The translations under genes and the position numbers were made by a program. Under the pieces are notes generated by a model, which was not told the DNA's origin, did no database searches, and was given only the letters and a program-made list of their open reading frames with translations. A stretch of DNA of 64,000 nt from Echinicola rosea (lineage in GTDB: Bacteria > Bacteroidota > Bacteroidia > Cytophagales > Cyclobacteriaceae): assembly GCF_005281475.1 (NCBI RefSeq), contig NZ_CP040106.1, forward strand, positions 625,501 to 689,500, read 5' to 3'. Shown piece by piece: positions 44,666 through 54,244 of the stretch. Numbering within the stretch: position 1 is the stretch's first letter; every line of letters starts with the position of its first letter.

Positions 44666-46162
44666 TTATCGCTCTCCACGGTCGTTGCTGCCGTCCACGG
44701 GGGTTCTTTTGTCCCGGTTGGCCAGGTCCCAAGCGGTGTAGAAGATCAGTTTGGCCCTTTTTTCCATGATACCAAATTCGATCTTGTCCACGGTGTCGGT
44801 AGGCTGGTGGTAGTCATCGTGCACGCCGTTAAAGAAAAATGCCACAGGGATGTTGTGCTTGGCGAAGTTGTAGTGGTCAGAGCGGTAATAGAACCTGTTC
44901 GGATCATCTTCAGCATCATAGCGGTAATCCAAGATCAAGTCGGTGTGGGTGATGTTATTGTACTCAATGATGGTTTTTAACTGTGAAGCCAGCATTTCAG
45001 AACCGATCACGTACACGTAATCCTGGTTTTCGGCATCCTGGTATTCATAATCCACTCGGCCCACCATATCGATGTTAAGATTGTTTATGGTGTTTTCCAG
45101 AGGGAAAACAGGATTGTCGGTATAATATTCCGACCCCAATAGGCCTTTTTCCTCTCCAGAAACGTTGAGGAAAAGTACCGACCTTCTTGGGCCGTTGCCT
45201 TCCTTGGCGGCGGCAGCAAAGGCCTGGGCGATTTCCATCACGGAAACGGTACCGGAGCCATCATCATCGGCTCCATTGTTGATTTCTCCCTTGCTGTTAA
45301 TGCCGATATGGTCATAGTGGGAAGAGATGACCAATACCTCATCCTTTTTGTCCGTGCCTTCGAGGTAGCCCATCACATTTTCGGTGCCCACCATTTCCTT
45401 TTTCTTTTCGATCTTGTAGCGTACTTTTTGGGAAGGAATGCTAGCGGGATCGTCCTTGGCAGCTTGCTTGAGCTCTTCGACAGATTTATCGAATAGACTG
45501 GCCATTTTATCGGAGCTCACCAAAAATACCGGCTTTTGCTCGGTCGGTTTGTCAAAGCCCAGCCGTCCTTTTCCGCTCAGCGATTTGTAGCGGTTTGCCA
45601 AGCGGTCAAAGTTGGACTGGCCTTCCATGGTCACTACGATAATGCCTCTGGCGCCTGCTTCCCAGATTTGGTCCATCAGGCCGCCTGCCCGTTGGCCGAT
45701 GGCCCATAGTCCGACGAATTTGCCTTCTACATCTACTTTCTCGAGGTTTTCTTCATTGGCCAAACCTAAGAAAACCAACTCGGTCTTTTCTTTTTTGACA
45801 TCACCGTCGCCAATGAATACAAAGTCCTCGTTGTTGACCAGCTTTTGCTTGCCCACTTTCAGGTCAATATCTCCATAGGAAACGCTGGTCAAGGAGAAAG
45901 GCTGCGTGTATTTGCCATCTACAGGACCTTCCAAACCGATTTCGTTATAAAATTTGCTAAGGTATTCTGCAGCCATTTTTTGGCCTTTTTCACCTGTTTC
46001 CCTACCTTCCATTTCGTCGGATGCCAAATAGGAAAGGTACTCCTTTAGGTCTGCATCACTGATCGTGCCGGCGTATTTTTCGGCCAGCGACTGCTCTTGG
46101 GCAGTGGCTTGCCAAGAAAGCATTACCCCCATGGCAGCGGCCAAGATATAATTTCTCTTCAT
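44666..46162 (-). CDS. M28 family zinc aminopeptidase with PA domain
   Basis: 498 aa with a signal peptide (MKRNYILAAAMGVMLSWQATA). A PA-type insert covers about 130-240. The M28 core has the zinc ligands in LVISSHYDHIGI, GADDDGSGTVSVMEIA, VSGEEKGLLGSEYY, DMVGRVDYEY and DDYHQPTDTVDKI. Secreted to the periplasm or surface, it should release N-terminal amino acids from peptides. The C-terminus ends in a basic/acidic tail without a sorting domain. Monocistronic with its own terminator. Confidence 0.92.
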   Translation of the reverse strand: MKRNYILAAAMGVMLSWQATAQEQSLAEKYAGTISDADLKEYLSYLASDEMEGRETGEKGQKMAAEYLSKFYNEIGLEGPVDGKYTQPFSLTSVSYGDIDLKVGKQKLVNNEDFVFIGDGDVKKEKTELVFLGLANEENLEKVDVEGKFVGLWAIGQRAGGLMDQIWEAGARGIIVVTMEGQSNFDRLANRYKSLSGKGRLGFDKPTEQKPVFLVSSDKMASLFDKSVEELKQAAKDDPASIPSQKVRYKIEKKKEMVGTENVMGYLEGTDKKDEVLVISSHYDHIGINSKGEINNGADDDGSGTVSVMEIAQAFAAAAKEGNGPRRSVLFLNVSGEEKGLLGSEYYTDNPVFPLENTINNLNIDMVGRVDYEYQDAENQDYVYVIGSEMLASQLKTIIEYNNITHTDLILDYRYDAEDDPNRFYYRSDHYNFAKHNIPVAFFFNGVHDDYHQPTDTVDKIEFGIMEKRAKLIFYTAWDLANRDKRTPVDGSNDRGER

Positions 46163-46455
46163 GCCTATATTTGAGTTATTAGTAAAATTTGCCCCTAAAG
46201 CTAGCTATTATTTTCCAATTCTGTCAAGTCGCATGGTGAAATGACAGGGCAAACGCATGTACTTTTATGATGGAGATGTAATCTTTGTGTGAGATAGTTG
46301 TCATCCATGCCGATGGCACTTTTATATCTTTTTTGAAAACCAAGGAATATACCTTTCCCCTCCGCTTTTACCTTGTCTGCTGCCATCTTCTTTAAATTCC
46401 CCTTGAGATACCGTAGAAAATTTGGAAAAGAAAATCATTATCGGTCAATAATTTA

Positions 46456-46463
46456 TACCTTTG
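46456..46463 (+). promoter_or_regulatory. -7 promoter box upstream of gcvP
   Basis: TACCTTTG matches the TAnnTTTG consensus and lies 56 bp before the gcvP ATG. A properly spaced -33 TTTG is not evident (nearest at 46421 is too far). The remaining 46163-46518 gap has no convincing gene; a 61-aa ORF at 46201-46386 is unsupported. Confidence 0.5.
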
Positions 46464-46518
46464 CACATCTGTACGAAAAGAGGAATATTACCCAAGTATA
46501 TTACGCATTATCTGGACT

Positions 46519-49413
46519 ATGAAAATTGATTTGACCCCCTCCGTGAAGTTTGAAGATCGCCATAACGGCCCCTCCACCAACGACGTGTCGGAGATGCTCT
46601 CAAAAATCGGTGCTGCCAGCATTGATGAGCTGATCGATCAGACCATCCCCAAAGCCATTCAGCTGGATCAGCCTCTCAACTTGCCCGAAGCAAAATCGGA
46701 AGCAGCATTTCTGAAGGATTTCCGAAAAATGGCCGCCAAAAACAAAATCTATAAGTCATTTATTGGATTGGGCTATTATGACACCATTACACCTGGTGTG
46801 ATTTTGAGAAATGTGCTCGAAAATCCAGGATGGTACACGGCCTATACGCCCTACCAAGCTGAAATCGCCCAGGGAAGATTGGAAGCGTTGGTGAACTTTC
46901 AAACCATGGTGATGGACCTGACCGGCATGGAACTGGCCAATGCCTCCCTGCTGGATGAAGGTACTGCTGCCGCTGAGGCGATGAACATGCTTTTTGCCAC
47001 GCGTCCTCGGGACAAGAAAAAAGCGACGAAGTTTTTTGTGGATGAAAAAGTATTTATCCAGACCAAGGAAATCCTGAAAACCAGGGCACTTCCGATTGGT
47101 GTTACGTTGGAGGAAGGTCCACTGGACGAGCTGAACCTGGAAGATCCCGAACTGTACGGTGTATTGCTTCAGTATCCAAATGCTGACGGCGAAGCCATTG
47201 ATTATAAAGCCTTAGTAGAAAAGGCCAAAGAAAACAAGGTGACCACGGCTTTTTCTGCCGACCTACTTGCCTTGACCTTGCTGACACCTCCAGGTGAAAT
47301 GGGCGCCGATGTGGTGGTGGGGACCACACAGCGTTTTGGGGTACCTATGGGCTTTGGCGGCCCGCATGCCGCTTATTTTGCGACGAAGGATGCCTATAAA
47401 CGCCAAGTGCCGGGACGGATCATTGGGATATCGGTTGATAAAGACGGCAACAAAGCTTATCGGATGGCCCTCCAGACCAGAGAGCAGCACATCAAGCGCG
47501 AGCGTGCCACTTCAAATATCTGTACCGCACAGGTGCTGTTGGCAGTGATGGCAGGCATGTATGCCGTTTACCACGGGCCAAAAGGTCTAAAAGACATTGC
47601 CCTTAAAATCCATGGGCTTACCAAGCTGACTGCCCAAGGGCTGGCCAAGCTGGGTTTTGAACAAGAAAACAAAAACTATTTCGACACCCTGAAAATCAAG
47701 GTGGACGATGTGAAGCAGTCCAAGATCAAGGCCTTTGCGCTGTCGCATGAAATGAACTTCCGCTACGAGCCAGGGTATGTTTATTTGGCATTTGATGAAG
47801 CCAAGACGGTGGAGGATGTCCAAGAGATCATTGAGGTATTTGCCCGGACCACCCACTCAAGTGCCGATGTGGTGGACCTTGCTTCTATGGTGGATGGCCT
47901 TACTTTTGAAGTGGCTGAAGGCCTGAAAAGGACATCCGATTACATGGATCATATGATCTTCAATGCGTTCCATTCCGAGCACGAAATGTTGCGTTATATC
48001 AAGCGGTTGGAAAATAGGGACCTGTCACTGGTGCATTCCATGATCTCGCTTGGATCCTGTACGATGAAGCTAAATGCGACCGCTGAGATGATTCCGGTGA
48101 CTTGGCCAGAGTTCGGCCAGCTGCATCCATTTGTGCCACAAGACCAAGCAGCAGGCTACTATGCGTTGTTCCAAGATTTGAGAAATTGGCTGTCAGAGAT
48201 TACCGGTTTTGCCGAAACTTCCCTTCAGCCCAACTCAGGAGCCCAAGGGGAATTTGCCGGGCTGATGGTGATACGCGCTTATCACGAAAGCAGGGGCGAA
48301 AGCCACCGGAATATCGCTTTGATCCCTTCATCTGCTCACGGTACCAATCCTGCCTCTGCTGTCATGGCCGGCATGAAAGTGGTGATCGTCAAATGTGATG
48401 ACAAGGGCAATATCGATTTGGCCGATCTGAAAGAAAAGGCCGAGAAGCATCAAGAAAACCTTTCGTCTTTCCTAGTGACTTACCCATCCACCCACGGGGT
48501 GTTTGAGGAAGCCATTCGGGAAATGTGCCAGATCGTCCATGAAAATGGTGGTCAGGTATATATGGACGGTGCCAATATGAATGCGCAGGTAGGGCTGACC
48601 AGCCCAGGTGTGATCGGTGCTGATGTGTGCCACCTCAACCTGCACAAAACCTTCTGTATCCCTCACGGCGGCGGTGGACCCGGCATGGGACCGATCTGCG
48701 TGGCCAAGCATTTGGAAGAATTTCTTCCGAGCAGCCCATTGGTGAAGACCGGTGGCCAACAGCCGATTTCTGCGATTTCAGCAGCACCTTTCGGTAGTGC
48801 GAGTATCTTGCCAATATCCTATGCTTACATCGCTATGATGGGCAGGGAAGGTCTGAAGCATGCCACCCAAACGGCCATACTAAATGCCAACTATATCAAA
48901 GCGCGACTTGGTGAGTTTTTCCCGACACTTTACACAGGTGCCCAAGGAAGAGCGGCCCACGAGATGATTGTGGATTTTAGAGAATTTAAAGCAGTAGGTG
49001 TAGAGGTAGAAGACATTGCCAAACGATTGATCGACTACGGCTTCCATTCACCGACTGTTTCTTTTCCTGTAGCGGGTACCATGATGATCGAGCCTACCGA
49101 ATCGGAAAGTAAAGCTGAACTGGACAGGTTCTGTGATGCGCTGATCTCTATACGTGGCGAAATCCGTGAGATCGAAGAGGGAAAAGCAGATGCTGAAAAT
49201 AACGTTCTGAAGAATGCTCCGCATACCGCCGGCATGGTGATGAGTGATGCTTGGGACTTGCCTTACAGCAGGGAAAAGGCGGTTTACCCATTGGAATACG
49301 TGAAAAACAGCAAATTCTGGCCAACTGTCCGCAGGATTGATTCTGCCTACGGTGACCGAAACTTGGTCTGTAGCTGCATTCCTACGGAAGATTATGAGGA
49401 AGCTAGCGTTTAA
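46519..49413 (+). CDS. gcvP: Glycine dehydrogenase (decarboxylating), P protein
   Basis: 964 aa, the fused P1-P2 form. The N-terminal half has [20 protein letters not shown] and [14 protein letters not shown]. The C-terminal half has the PLP-lysine motif [20 protein letters not shown], with [15 protein letters not shown] and [15 protein letters not shown]. It decarboxylates glycine and loads the aminomethyl group onto lipoyl-GcvH. The other gcv genes are elsewhere. A terminator follows 30 bp after the stop, and lipB (lipoylation) is nearby but divergently arranged. Confidence 0.96.
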   Translation: MKIDLTPSVKFEDRHNGPSTNDVSEMLSKIGAASIDELIDQTIPKAIQLDQPLNLPEAKSEAAFLKDFRKMAAKNKIYKSFIGLGYYDTITPGVILRNVLENPGWYTAYTPYQAEIAQGRLEALVNFQTMVMDLTGMELANASLLDEGTAAAEAMNMLFATRPRDKKKATKFFVDEKVFIQTKEILKTRALPIGVTLEEGPLDELNLEDPELYGVLLQYPNADGEAIDYKALVEKAKENKVTTAFSADLLALTLLTPPGEMGADVVVGTTQRFGVPMGFGGPHAAYFATKDAYKRQVPGRIIGISVDKDGNKAYRMALQTREQHIKRERATSNICTAQVLLAVMAGMYAVYHGPKGLKDIALKIHGLTKLTAQGLAKLGFEQENKNYFDTLKIKVDDVKQSKIKAFALSHEMNFRYEPGYVYLAFDEAKTVEDVQEIIEVFARTTHSSADVVDLASMVDGLTFEVAEGLKRTSDYMDHMIFNAFHSEHEMLRYIKRLENRDLSLVHSMISLGSCTMKLNATAEMIPVTWPEFGQLHPFVPQDQAAGYYALFQDLRNWLSEITGFAETSLQPNSGAQGEFAGLMVIRAYHESRGESHRNIALIPSSAHGTNPASAVMAGMKVVIVKCDDKGNIDLADLKEKAEKHQENLSSFLVTYPSTHGVFEEAIREMCQIVHENGGQVYMDGANMNAQVGLTSPGVIGADVCHLNLHKTFCIPHGGGGPGMGPICVAKHLEEFLPSSPLVKTGGQQPISAISAAPFGSASILPISYAYIAMMGREGLKHATQTAILNANYIKARLGEFFPTLYTGAQGRAAHEMIVDFREFKAVGVEVEDIAKRLIDYGFHSPTVSFPVAGTMMIEPTESESKAELDRFCDALISIRGEIREIEEGKADAENNVLKNAPHTAGMVMSDAWDLPYSREKAVYPLEYVKNSKFWPTVRRIDSAYGDRNLVCSCIPTEDYEEASV

Positions 49414-49442
49414 GATTGAGTGGCTAGACAGCTGATAAGAAG

Positions 49443-49471
49443 AGGCTCCATTAAAGATGGAGCCTTTTTTT
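49443..49471 (+). terminator. Intrinsic terminator of gcvP
   Basis: Arms GGCTCCA/TGGAGCC with a TTAAAGA loop, followed by T7. The T-run directly abuts the left end of MR2 copy F. Confidence 0.9.
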
Positions 49472-49843
49472 GGTTCTATATGATTTAGTGTGGGTAAGTA
49501 TTATGATAGATTGTTAAATTTCAGTGGAATGGCTCCTTTAACCTTTGTCACTTTTTTGCTACAGGTCAAAAAAGTGGCCAAAAATCCCCGCCGCATTGCA
49601 GCTATTGGGCTAAAATCAAACCCCGCCCACATGCAGGCAACCTCCTCGTGTTTAGCTTCCAACAACCATTTTTCCCACCATTTCGTCAAACAAGCCTGCC
49701 CTTTTTCCGCCCGCTTGTTTTATTTCTTCACGCCCAATGGCTGCTAGGCGGATGATGTCATTGGGGTTATTTTACGAGGTGATGATTAATCATCAGGATT
49801 TTTGATAAAATAATCTACCCACTGTAATCCATATAGAGCCATT
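49472..49843 (-). mobile_element. MITE-like element MR2, copy F
   Basis: About 372 bp with ends GGTTCTATATGATTTAGTG / ACTGTAATCCATATAGAGCC. The core hairpin is variant (CACTTTTTTG...CAAAAAAGTG near 49549). It starts right after the gcvP terminator T-run; no perfect target duplication is visible (right flank ATTTTATTTT). Non-coding. Confidence 0.8.
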
Positions 49844-50011
49844 TTATTTTTTTGGAAAATACACAAACCGGGGTTATTTCATTTCAAATGAAGTTTGACA
49901 CTTCTATAGCTACATTTCCGGCTAGTCATCCAAAAAAATGATACATTTACAACTAACCTATCAAACACATGGTAGTTGAATTTGGGTGTTACCTCCACGT
50001 AAAAAACAACA

Positions 50012-50350
50012 ATGAAAAAATCATCGTTTAGTGATCACATAGAATATAATGACGATAAAATTGTCACTAAGGTCATCTTAGAAACTTCTTTTTCCAAGGA
50101 GATTAGGATTGTTTTAAAACGTGGGCAGAGTATGAAAGAACACAAAGCTCCATTTCCAATAATTGTTCATATAATAGAAGGGGAAATCGACTTTGGAGTT
50201 GAAGGCGAAACCAATTCCCTGAAGAAAGGCGATATTCTAACCTTGGAAAGTAATATCCCTCATGATTTGACCGCACTAACAGATAGTATTGTTCGATTGA
50301 CGCTGTCTAGTAAAGACACGGCTTCTCGGGTGCACAAAGTTATTGATTAG
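50012..50350 (+). CDS. Cupin-domain protein
   Basis: 112 aa, one small cupin: IVLKRGQSMKEHKAPFPIIV, then HIIEGEIDFGVEGETNSLKKGD and IPHDLTALTDSIVRLTL (quoted in part). The metal-binding His set is incomplete (HKAPFPIIVHI), as in many regulatory cupins. AT-richer than its neighbours. It is 22 bp upstream of a Crp/Fnr regulator gene and probably co-transcribed; a sensing or quenching role is a guess. Confidence 0.85.
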   Translation: MKKSSFSDHIEYNDDKIVTKVILETSFSKEIRIVLKRGQSMKEHKAPFPIIVHIIEGEIDFGVEGETNSLKKGDILTLESNIPHDLTALTDSIVRLTLSSKDTASRVHKVID

Positions 50351-50372
50351 GTAGGACATAATCATATATAAA

Positions 50373-50954
50373 ATGAACATAGAAAACATCTTGAACAAAG
50401 TAGGAGCAGCCTACTCTCCCTTATCCCTTGATTGTAAGCGGGAATTTATTGCGTGTACAGAGGTCAAGTTCTTCAAAAAAGGAGAGGTGGTCGTGCGTGA
50501 AGGGCAATATTCCAAAAAGGGTTACCTGATCGTAGAAGGATGTTCGAGGGCCTATTATTTGAAAAACGGGAAGGACATCTCTGACTGGTTTACCTTCGAA
50601 AATCAATTTATGGCCTCCGTGGTCAGTTTTTTTAGCGATAAACCAAGCCCTCATTACGTGGAGTTTGTCGAAGACTCCACTGTATTGGAGTTTTCAAAAG
50701 ATGCGGTGGACAGTCTTTCCGAAAAGTACCATGATTTTGAGCGGTTGATCGGTAAAGTGGTCACGGAGACCATGCTGGGGCTTTGTGAGCGATTGGATAC
50801 CATTCAGTTTAGCAGAGCGGAAGAAAGGTACCGGCACCTTTTGGCCATTCATCCTGACATCACCAATAGAATTCCCCTAACCCATATCGCTTCTTACCTG
50901 GGAATTACCTTGGAGACTTTGAGCAGAATACGGAGCCCAAAAGTCCGAATTTGA
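50373..50954 (+). CDS. Crp/Fnr family transcriptional regulator
   Basis: 193 aa. N-terminal cyclic-nucleotide-binding-like barrel (FFKKGEVVVREGQYSKKGYL, IVEGCSRAYYLKNGKDISDW) and a C-terminal winged helix with the recognition helix in IASYLGITLETLSRIRS. No Fnr-type Cys cluster. The C-terminus (PKVRI) is slightly unusual. It likely controls the neighbouring cupin and flavodoxin-type genes, by context only. Confidence 0.88.
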   Translation: MNIENILNKVGAAYSPLSLDCKREFIACTEVKFFKKGEVVVREGQYSKKGYLIVEGCSRAYYLKNGKDISDWFTFENQFMASVVSFFSDKPSPHYVEFVEDSTVLEFSKDAVDSLSEKYHDFERLIGKVVTETMLGLCERLDTIQFSRAEERYRHLLAIHPDITNRIPLTHIASYLGITLETLSRIRSPKVRI

Positions 50955-51011
50955 TCTATATCAAATGATGGGACTTCCATAAAAACGACTTTTGAAAAAA
51001 AAGAAGTAAAA

Positions 51012-51350
51012 ATGGAAAGAAACATCGTATCAGCTACATCGATTTGGGGAAAATGGTGGGAGACCATAAGAAAATGGTTTTATCCCATTTGGCTAGGTTA
51101 TGAAACAAGCATAAGGTTTTATGACTATGGGCAATCTGTATATTACTATCTTCTTGCTCAGCAAGATCAAGTCGTTCCTTATATAGGAGCCGACGGCACT
51201 AGAGCCATGGCGCTGTTCTTTAGTGTCGCCACGTTTGCTATTTGCTCGGTTTTCTTAACGGTGCCAGCATGCTTTATTTTATATAAGTTCTTTGAGGCGC
51301 CCAACTTGACAAGTACTCCAGTGGAAAGGAAATTGAAAACTATTTTTTAA
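51012..51350 (+). CDS. Small membrane protein of unknown function
   Basis: 112 aa. Trp/Tyr-rich N-terminal part (WGKWWETIRKWFYPIWLGYE) and one strong transmembrane helix (ALFFSVATFAICSVFLTVPA) near residues 75-97. No family recognised. It lies 6 bp upstream of the NAD(P)H oxidoreductase gene, so co-expression is very likely. Confidence 0.65.
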   Translation: MERNIVSATSIWGKWWETIRKWFYPIWLGYETSIRFYDYGQSVYYYLLAQQDQVVPYIGADGTRAMALFFSVATFAICSVFLTVPACFILYKFFEAPNLTSTPVERKLKTIF

Positions 51351-51355
51351 CTCCT

Positions 51356-51934
51356 ATGAAAAAAATACTGATCATTAACGGACATCCCGACAGGGAGAGT
51401 TACAGTTTTGGACTGTCATCGGCCTATAAGATAGGTGCTGAAAAATCAGGTGCCGACATAAAGGAAATTCACATCAGGGATTTGGATTTCAATCCCAACT
51501 TGGAATTTGGCTATCGAAAGCGAACGGAGCTTGAGCCAGACCTACTGGATGCGCAGGAGAAGTTGAAATGGGCCGAACACCTGGTTTGGGTTTACCCGGT
51601 TTGGTGGGGATCTGTACCAGCGATCATGAAAGGATTTCTGGATCGTGTCCTCTTGCCTGGTTTTGCCTATAATAAAAGAAAAGATTCCTTATGGTGGGAT
51701 AAAAAACTTACAGGTAAAACAGCAAGGATCATTTGTACACTGGATCAGCCTTCCTGGTATTATCGATTGGTCAATGGAAGCCCGAGCCATCATGCAATGA
51801 AAAGGGGGACATTAAATTTTATTGGGGTAAAAAAAGTGAAGATTACCACTATTGGTCCAATAAGACTATCAAAGGAAACATTCAGGGAAAAATGGTTGGG
51901 CAAGGTTGAAAAATTAGGGCAAAAGACTAGTTAA
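51356..51934 (+). CDS. NAD(P)H-dependent quinone oxidoreductase, flavodoxin-like fold
   Basis: 192 aa. ILIINGHPDRESYSFGLSSA (FMN phosphate site), HLVWVYPVWWGSVPAIMKGF and DRVLLPGFAYN are typical of the KefF/MdaB/NQO-like family. It uses FMN for two-electron reduction of quinones or electrophiles. With the Crp regulator and cupin upstream it could form a stress-response cluster. The cluster is bounded on both sides by MITE-like repeats. Confidence 0.88.
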   Translation: MKKILIINGHPDRESYSFGLSSAYKIGAEKSGADIKEIHIRDLDFNPNLEFGYRKRTELEPDLLDAQEKLKWAEHLVWVYPVWWGSVPAIMKGFLDRVLLPGFAYNKRKDSLWWDKKLTGKTARIICTLDQPSWYYRLVNGSPSHHAMKRGTLNFIGVKKVKITTIGPIRLSKETFREKWLGKVEKLGQKTS

Positions 51935-52020
51935 AAACTGTATTTAATGGTGAATTTCTCGCAGGAGTGCAAAGTAGGCAGTATCCGAGCAATCCTGCGA
52001 GAATTAAAACCTTCAACTTC

Positions 52021-52547
52021 CAACCCGCAATATGCATTAGCCTATCTAAAGCCAGGTAAACCTTCTTTAGCTGCCAACATTCTTTTTGGCTAGTATTTCG
52101 TCAAACAAGCCTGCCTTTTTGCCCGCCCGCTATTTAATTTCTTAACGCCCAATACCTGCAAGGCGGATTCAGTTAATAAGTCCCAAAAAGGTATCGCTTC
52201 CTGATAAACGGCCCTTGGTATGCCTGTTTTCCACCCGATGGTGGAGGCCGTTAAGAAAGTGAGTTGGCTCGCGTCGTGGAACAGCGAGACCCACTCGCTT
52301 TTAGGCCGTAGCCATCGGGTGGAAATTAAAATGGGTGACGGATCTCGGTCGCAGGGGAAATCCATGTCCCATTTTAAAGGGCATACCACCAGCCTAGATT
52401 TTTTTCTTTCTTTTTTCATCAATGGAAAAAGGTAAAATCCACCAGGATGATCAGGTTTCCCCAGCCAAAGTCAATCAAAAAAAGGACTTTTAGGTATATG
52501 AAAAGAAGGAAATCCCCTTAACTAAACGGCATTGAAAACGGGTTCAA
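52021..52547. mobile_element. Truncated/composite MR1 element, copy C, with structured module
   Basis: It starts with the R3-type end CAACCCGCAATATGCATTAG and joins the MR1 interior at CTAAAGCCAGGTAAACC. It then carries the module found in copy B: TTTCCACCCGATGG ... GCCATCGGGTGGAAA enclosing GTTGGCTCGC/GCGAGACCCAC hairpins (52230-52325). The right end is AACTAAACGGCATTG..CGGGTTCAA. Module identity to copy B is very high between 52203 and 52340. Non-coding. Confidence 0.75.
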
Positions 52548-52564
52548 CTCATTCCAACCTCCAT

Positions 52565-53200
52565 TTACTTAATCTTTTTGGCCACAGCTTCGGCCATCAG
52601 CTGATTGCCTTCTTTGTTTGGATGGACGCCGTCGGCAAAGAGGTCACCGTGATTTTTGAGCGGTTTGTAGAGATTGATCATTTTGGAATTGGTGGCTTTG
52701 GCGATTTCCTTGAGCATAGGGCGCATTTCATCCACCATGACACTTTCGGTAATGCCAAAATTATCTTTGAAAACCGGTACAGGAATGCATACATACACTT
52801 CACCATCATCCGGCATGGTTTCCCTGAAAATAGTGATCATATCAATATAATCCTGGACAAACTCATCCTTGTACTTCCAGTTTTGGGGTTTGGAGTCGTT
52901 TGTGCCCAATTTTATGACTAGGATATCTGCCTTGAAGTCGAGCACCTCTTGGAATTGCGGTTCATCCCAATATGGATAATCCCCGTTTTTAAGGAGTGTT
53001 CTGCCACTTACACCAAAATTTTTGACGAGGTATTCATCTCCCAATACATTTTGCATCAGCAGTGGCCAGCTATCGGGGTGGTCTCTACCTGGACCTTGGG
53101 TGATGCTATTGCCAACACAGGCAACTTTTATCGGGGACTGGGCAGAGGCAATGGTCAACATACAGAAGAGCAATAGGAAGCTCAGAAGGATTTTTTTCAT
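52565..53200 (-). CDS. SGNH/GDSL hydrolase
   Basis: 211 aa with signal peptide (ILLSFLLLFCMLTIASA). Block I VACVGNSITQGPG has the nucleophile Ser, block III VIKLGTNDSKPQNW the Asn, and block V LFADGVHPNKEGN the Asp/His pair. It is a secreted esterase of the carbohydrate-esterase or lipase type; the substrate is unknown, but such proteins in Bacteroidota often deacetylate polysaccharides. Confidence 0.92.
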   Translation of the reverse strand: MKKILLSFLLLFCMLTIASAQSPIKVACVGNSITQGPGRDHPDSWPLLMQNVLGDEYLVKNFGVSGRTLLKNGDYPYWDEPQFQEVLDFKADILVIKLGTNDSKPQNWKYKDEFVQDYIDMITIFRETMPDDGEVYVCIPVPVFKDNFGITESVMVDEMRPMLKEIAKATNSKMINLYKPLKNHGDLFADGVHPNKEGNQLMAEAVAKKIK

Positions 53201-53286
53201 TTTAGTGGTTTTTTTGGTGTTAATTTAAAATCGATGCTGTTAAATATAGGGAATCATTCGAAAACTATTCCTTGAGTTGTATATTT

Positions 53287-54141
53287 ATGTTTGTGAAGAC
53301 ACAAGGACTTAAGAAATATTACAATTATATCCAATGGCTTTCACTGGACGTGGTGCTGGGAGCTTGTGCAGGGCTATACTTTTTCCAACACTTGTTGGAG
53401 CTAAGTTTTACTCCGGTGGTTTATGTACTAATGGCCTTAGCTGTATGGGGGATATATACCTTTGACCATCTGATGGATGCCCGTAATATCCAAGGAAAGG
53501 CCAGTTCAGCCAGGCATTTATTTCACCAAGTAAACTTTAATACTTTATTGATTTGGCTGGTGCTGGTGGTGATTACCGCGGTGATATTGGCATTTGATTT
53601 TATCAAGTTCTCTCATTTAATGACCTTTGGAATGCTGCTGGGAACGGTCATCATTGGCAATATTGTCTTTATGAAATTTTTTGGCAAGAAGGTTTCTATC
53701 CTGAAAGAAATCACCACTGCAGCCCTCTATACCGCAGGAATCACACTCGTGCCCATGATCCGCTTCACCAATGATGGCGTGCCTCGCGTATTTTGGTATT
53801 TTGCCTTTGGGTACTTTTTGATGGCCTGGTTTAACCTGCTTTTGCTGGCATACATGGATTATGACAGTGATAGCAGGGACGAAATGGGATCCATCGTCAG
53901 TGTGCTGGGGGTTCCCATGGCCCATAGTCTATTGACAGGTCTGATGTGGGTAGAGCTGGTGTATTTGGCGGGGATGTTTATTGTTTTAGGTTCGTTTTAT
54001 TATATTTATTTGATCATTCTGGTGATCATGTTTTTGATCCATGTTAGCGCATTTTTACAAGCCAAACGTAGCAAAGAAGCCGTCAGGCGTCAGATCGATG
54101 CCGCCTATTTGCTTCCTTTTGTCCTGTTTTTAGTGGCCTAA
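53287..54141 (+). CDS. UbiA-like integral membrane protein
   Basis: 284 aa from ATG 53287 (MFVKTQGLKKYYNYIQWLS); TTG 53272 is less likely. About eight hydrophobic helices. GIYTFDHLMDARNIQGKASS resembles the first Asp motif of UbiA prenyltransferases, and YMDYDSDSRDEMGSIVSVLG is a degenerate second motif. Prenyltransferase activity is doubtful since the DxxxD pattern is only partly kept. Inner membrane; function unknown. Divergent from the SGNH gene. Confidence 0.7.
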   Translation: MFVKTQGLKKYYNYIQWLSLDVVLGACAGLYFFQHLLELSFTPVVYVLMALAVWGIYTFDHLMDARNIQGKASSARHLFHQVNFNTLLIWLVLVVITAVILAFDFIKFSHLMTFGMLLGTVIIGNIVFMKFFGKKVSILKEITTAALYTAGITLVPMIRFTNDGVPRVFWYFAFGYFLMAWFNLLLLAYMDYDSDSRDEMGSIVSVLGVPMAHSLLTGLMWVELVYLAGMFIVLGSFYYIYLIILVIMFLIHVSAFLQAKRSKEAVRRQIDAAYLLPFVLFLVA

Positions 54142-54244
54142 CGGGAGTTTAGGCAGTGGCCATGTTACAAGGTTGGAAAGTTTCAGGTTCCAAGCCTCAG
54201 CTTGGACAGGACTTTATACCCATTAATCTCTGCCATCACCCTGT

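Noticed and set aside
46201..46386. 61-aa ORF upstream of gcvP
   Set aside because: No recognisable family, Cys/His-rich without pattern, and no promoter or ribosome site seen.
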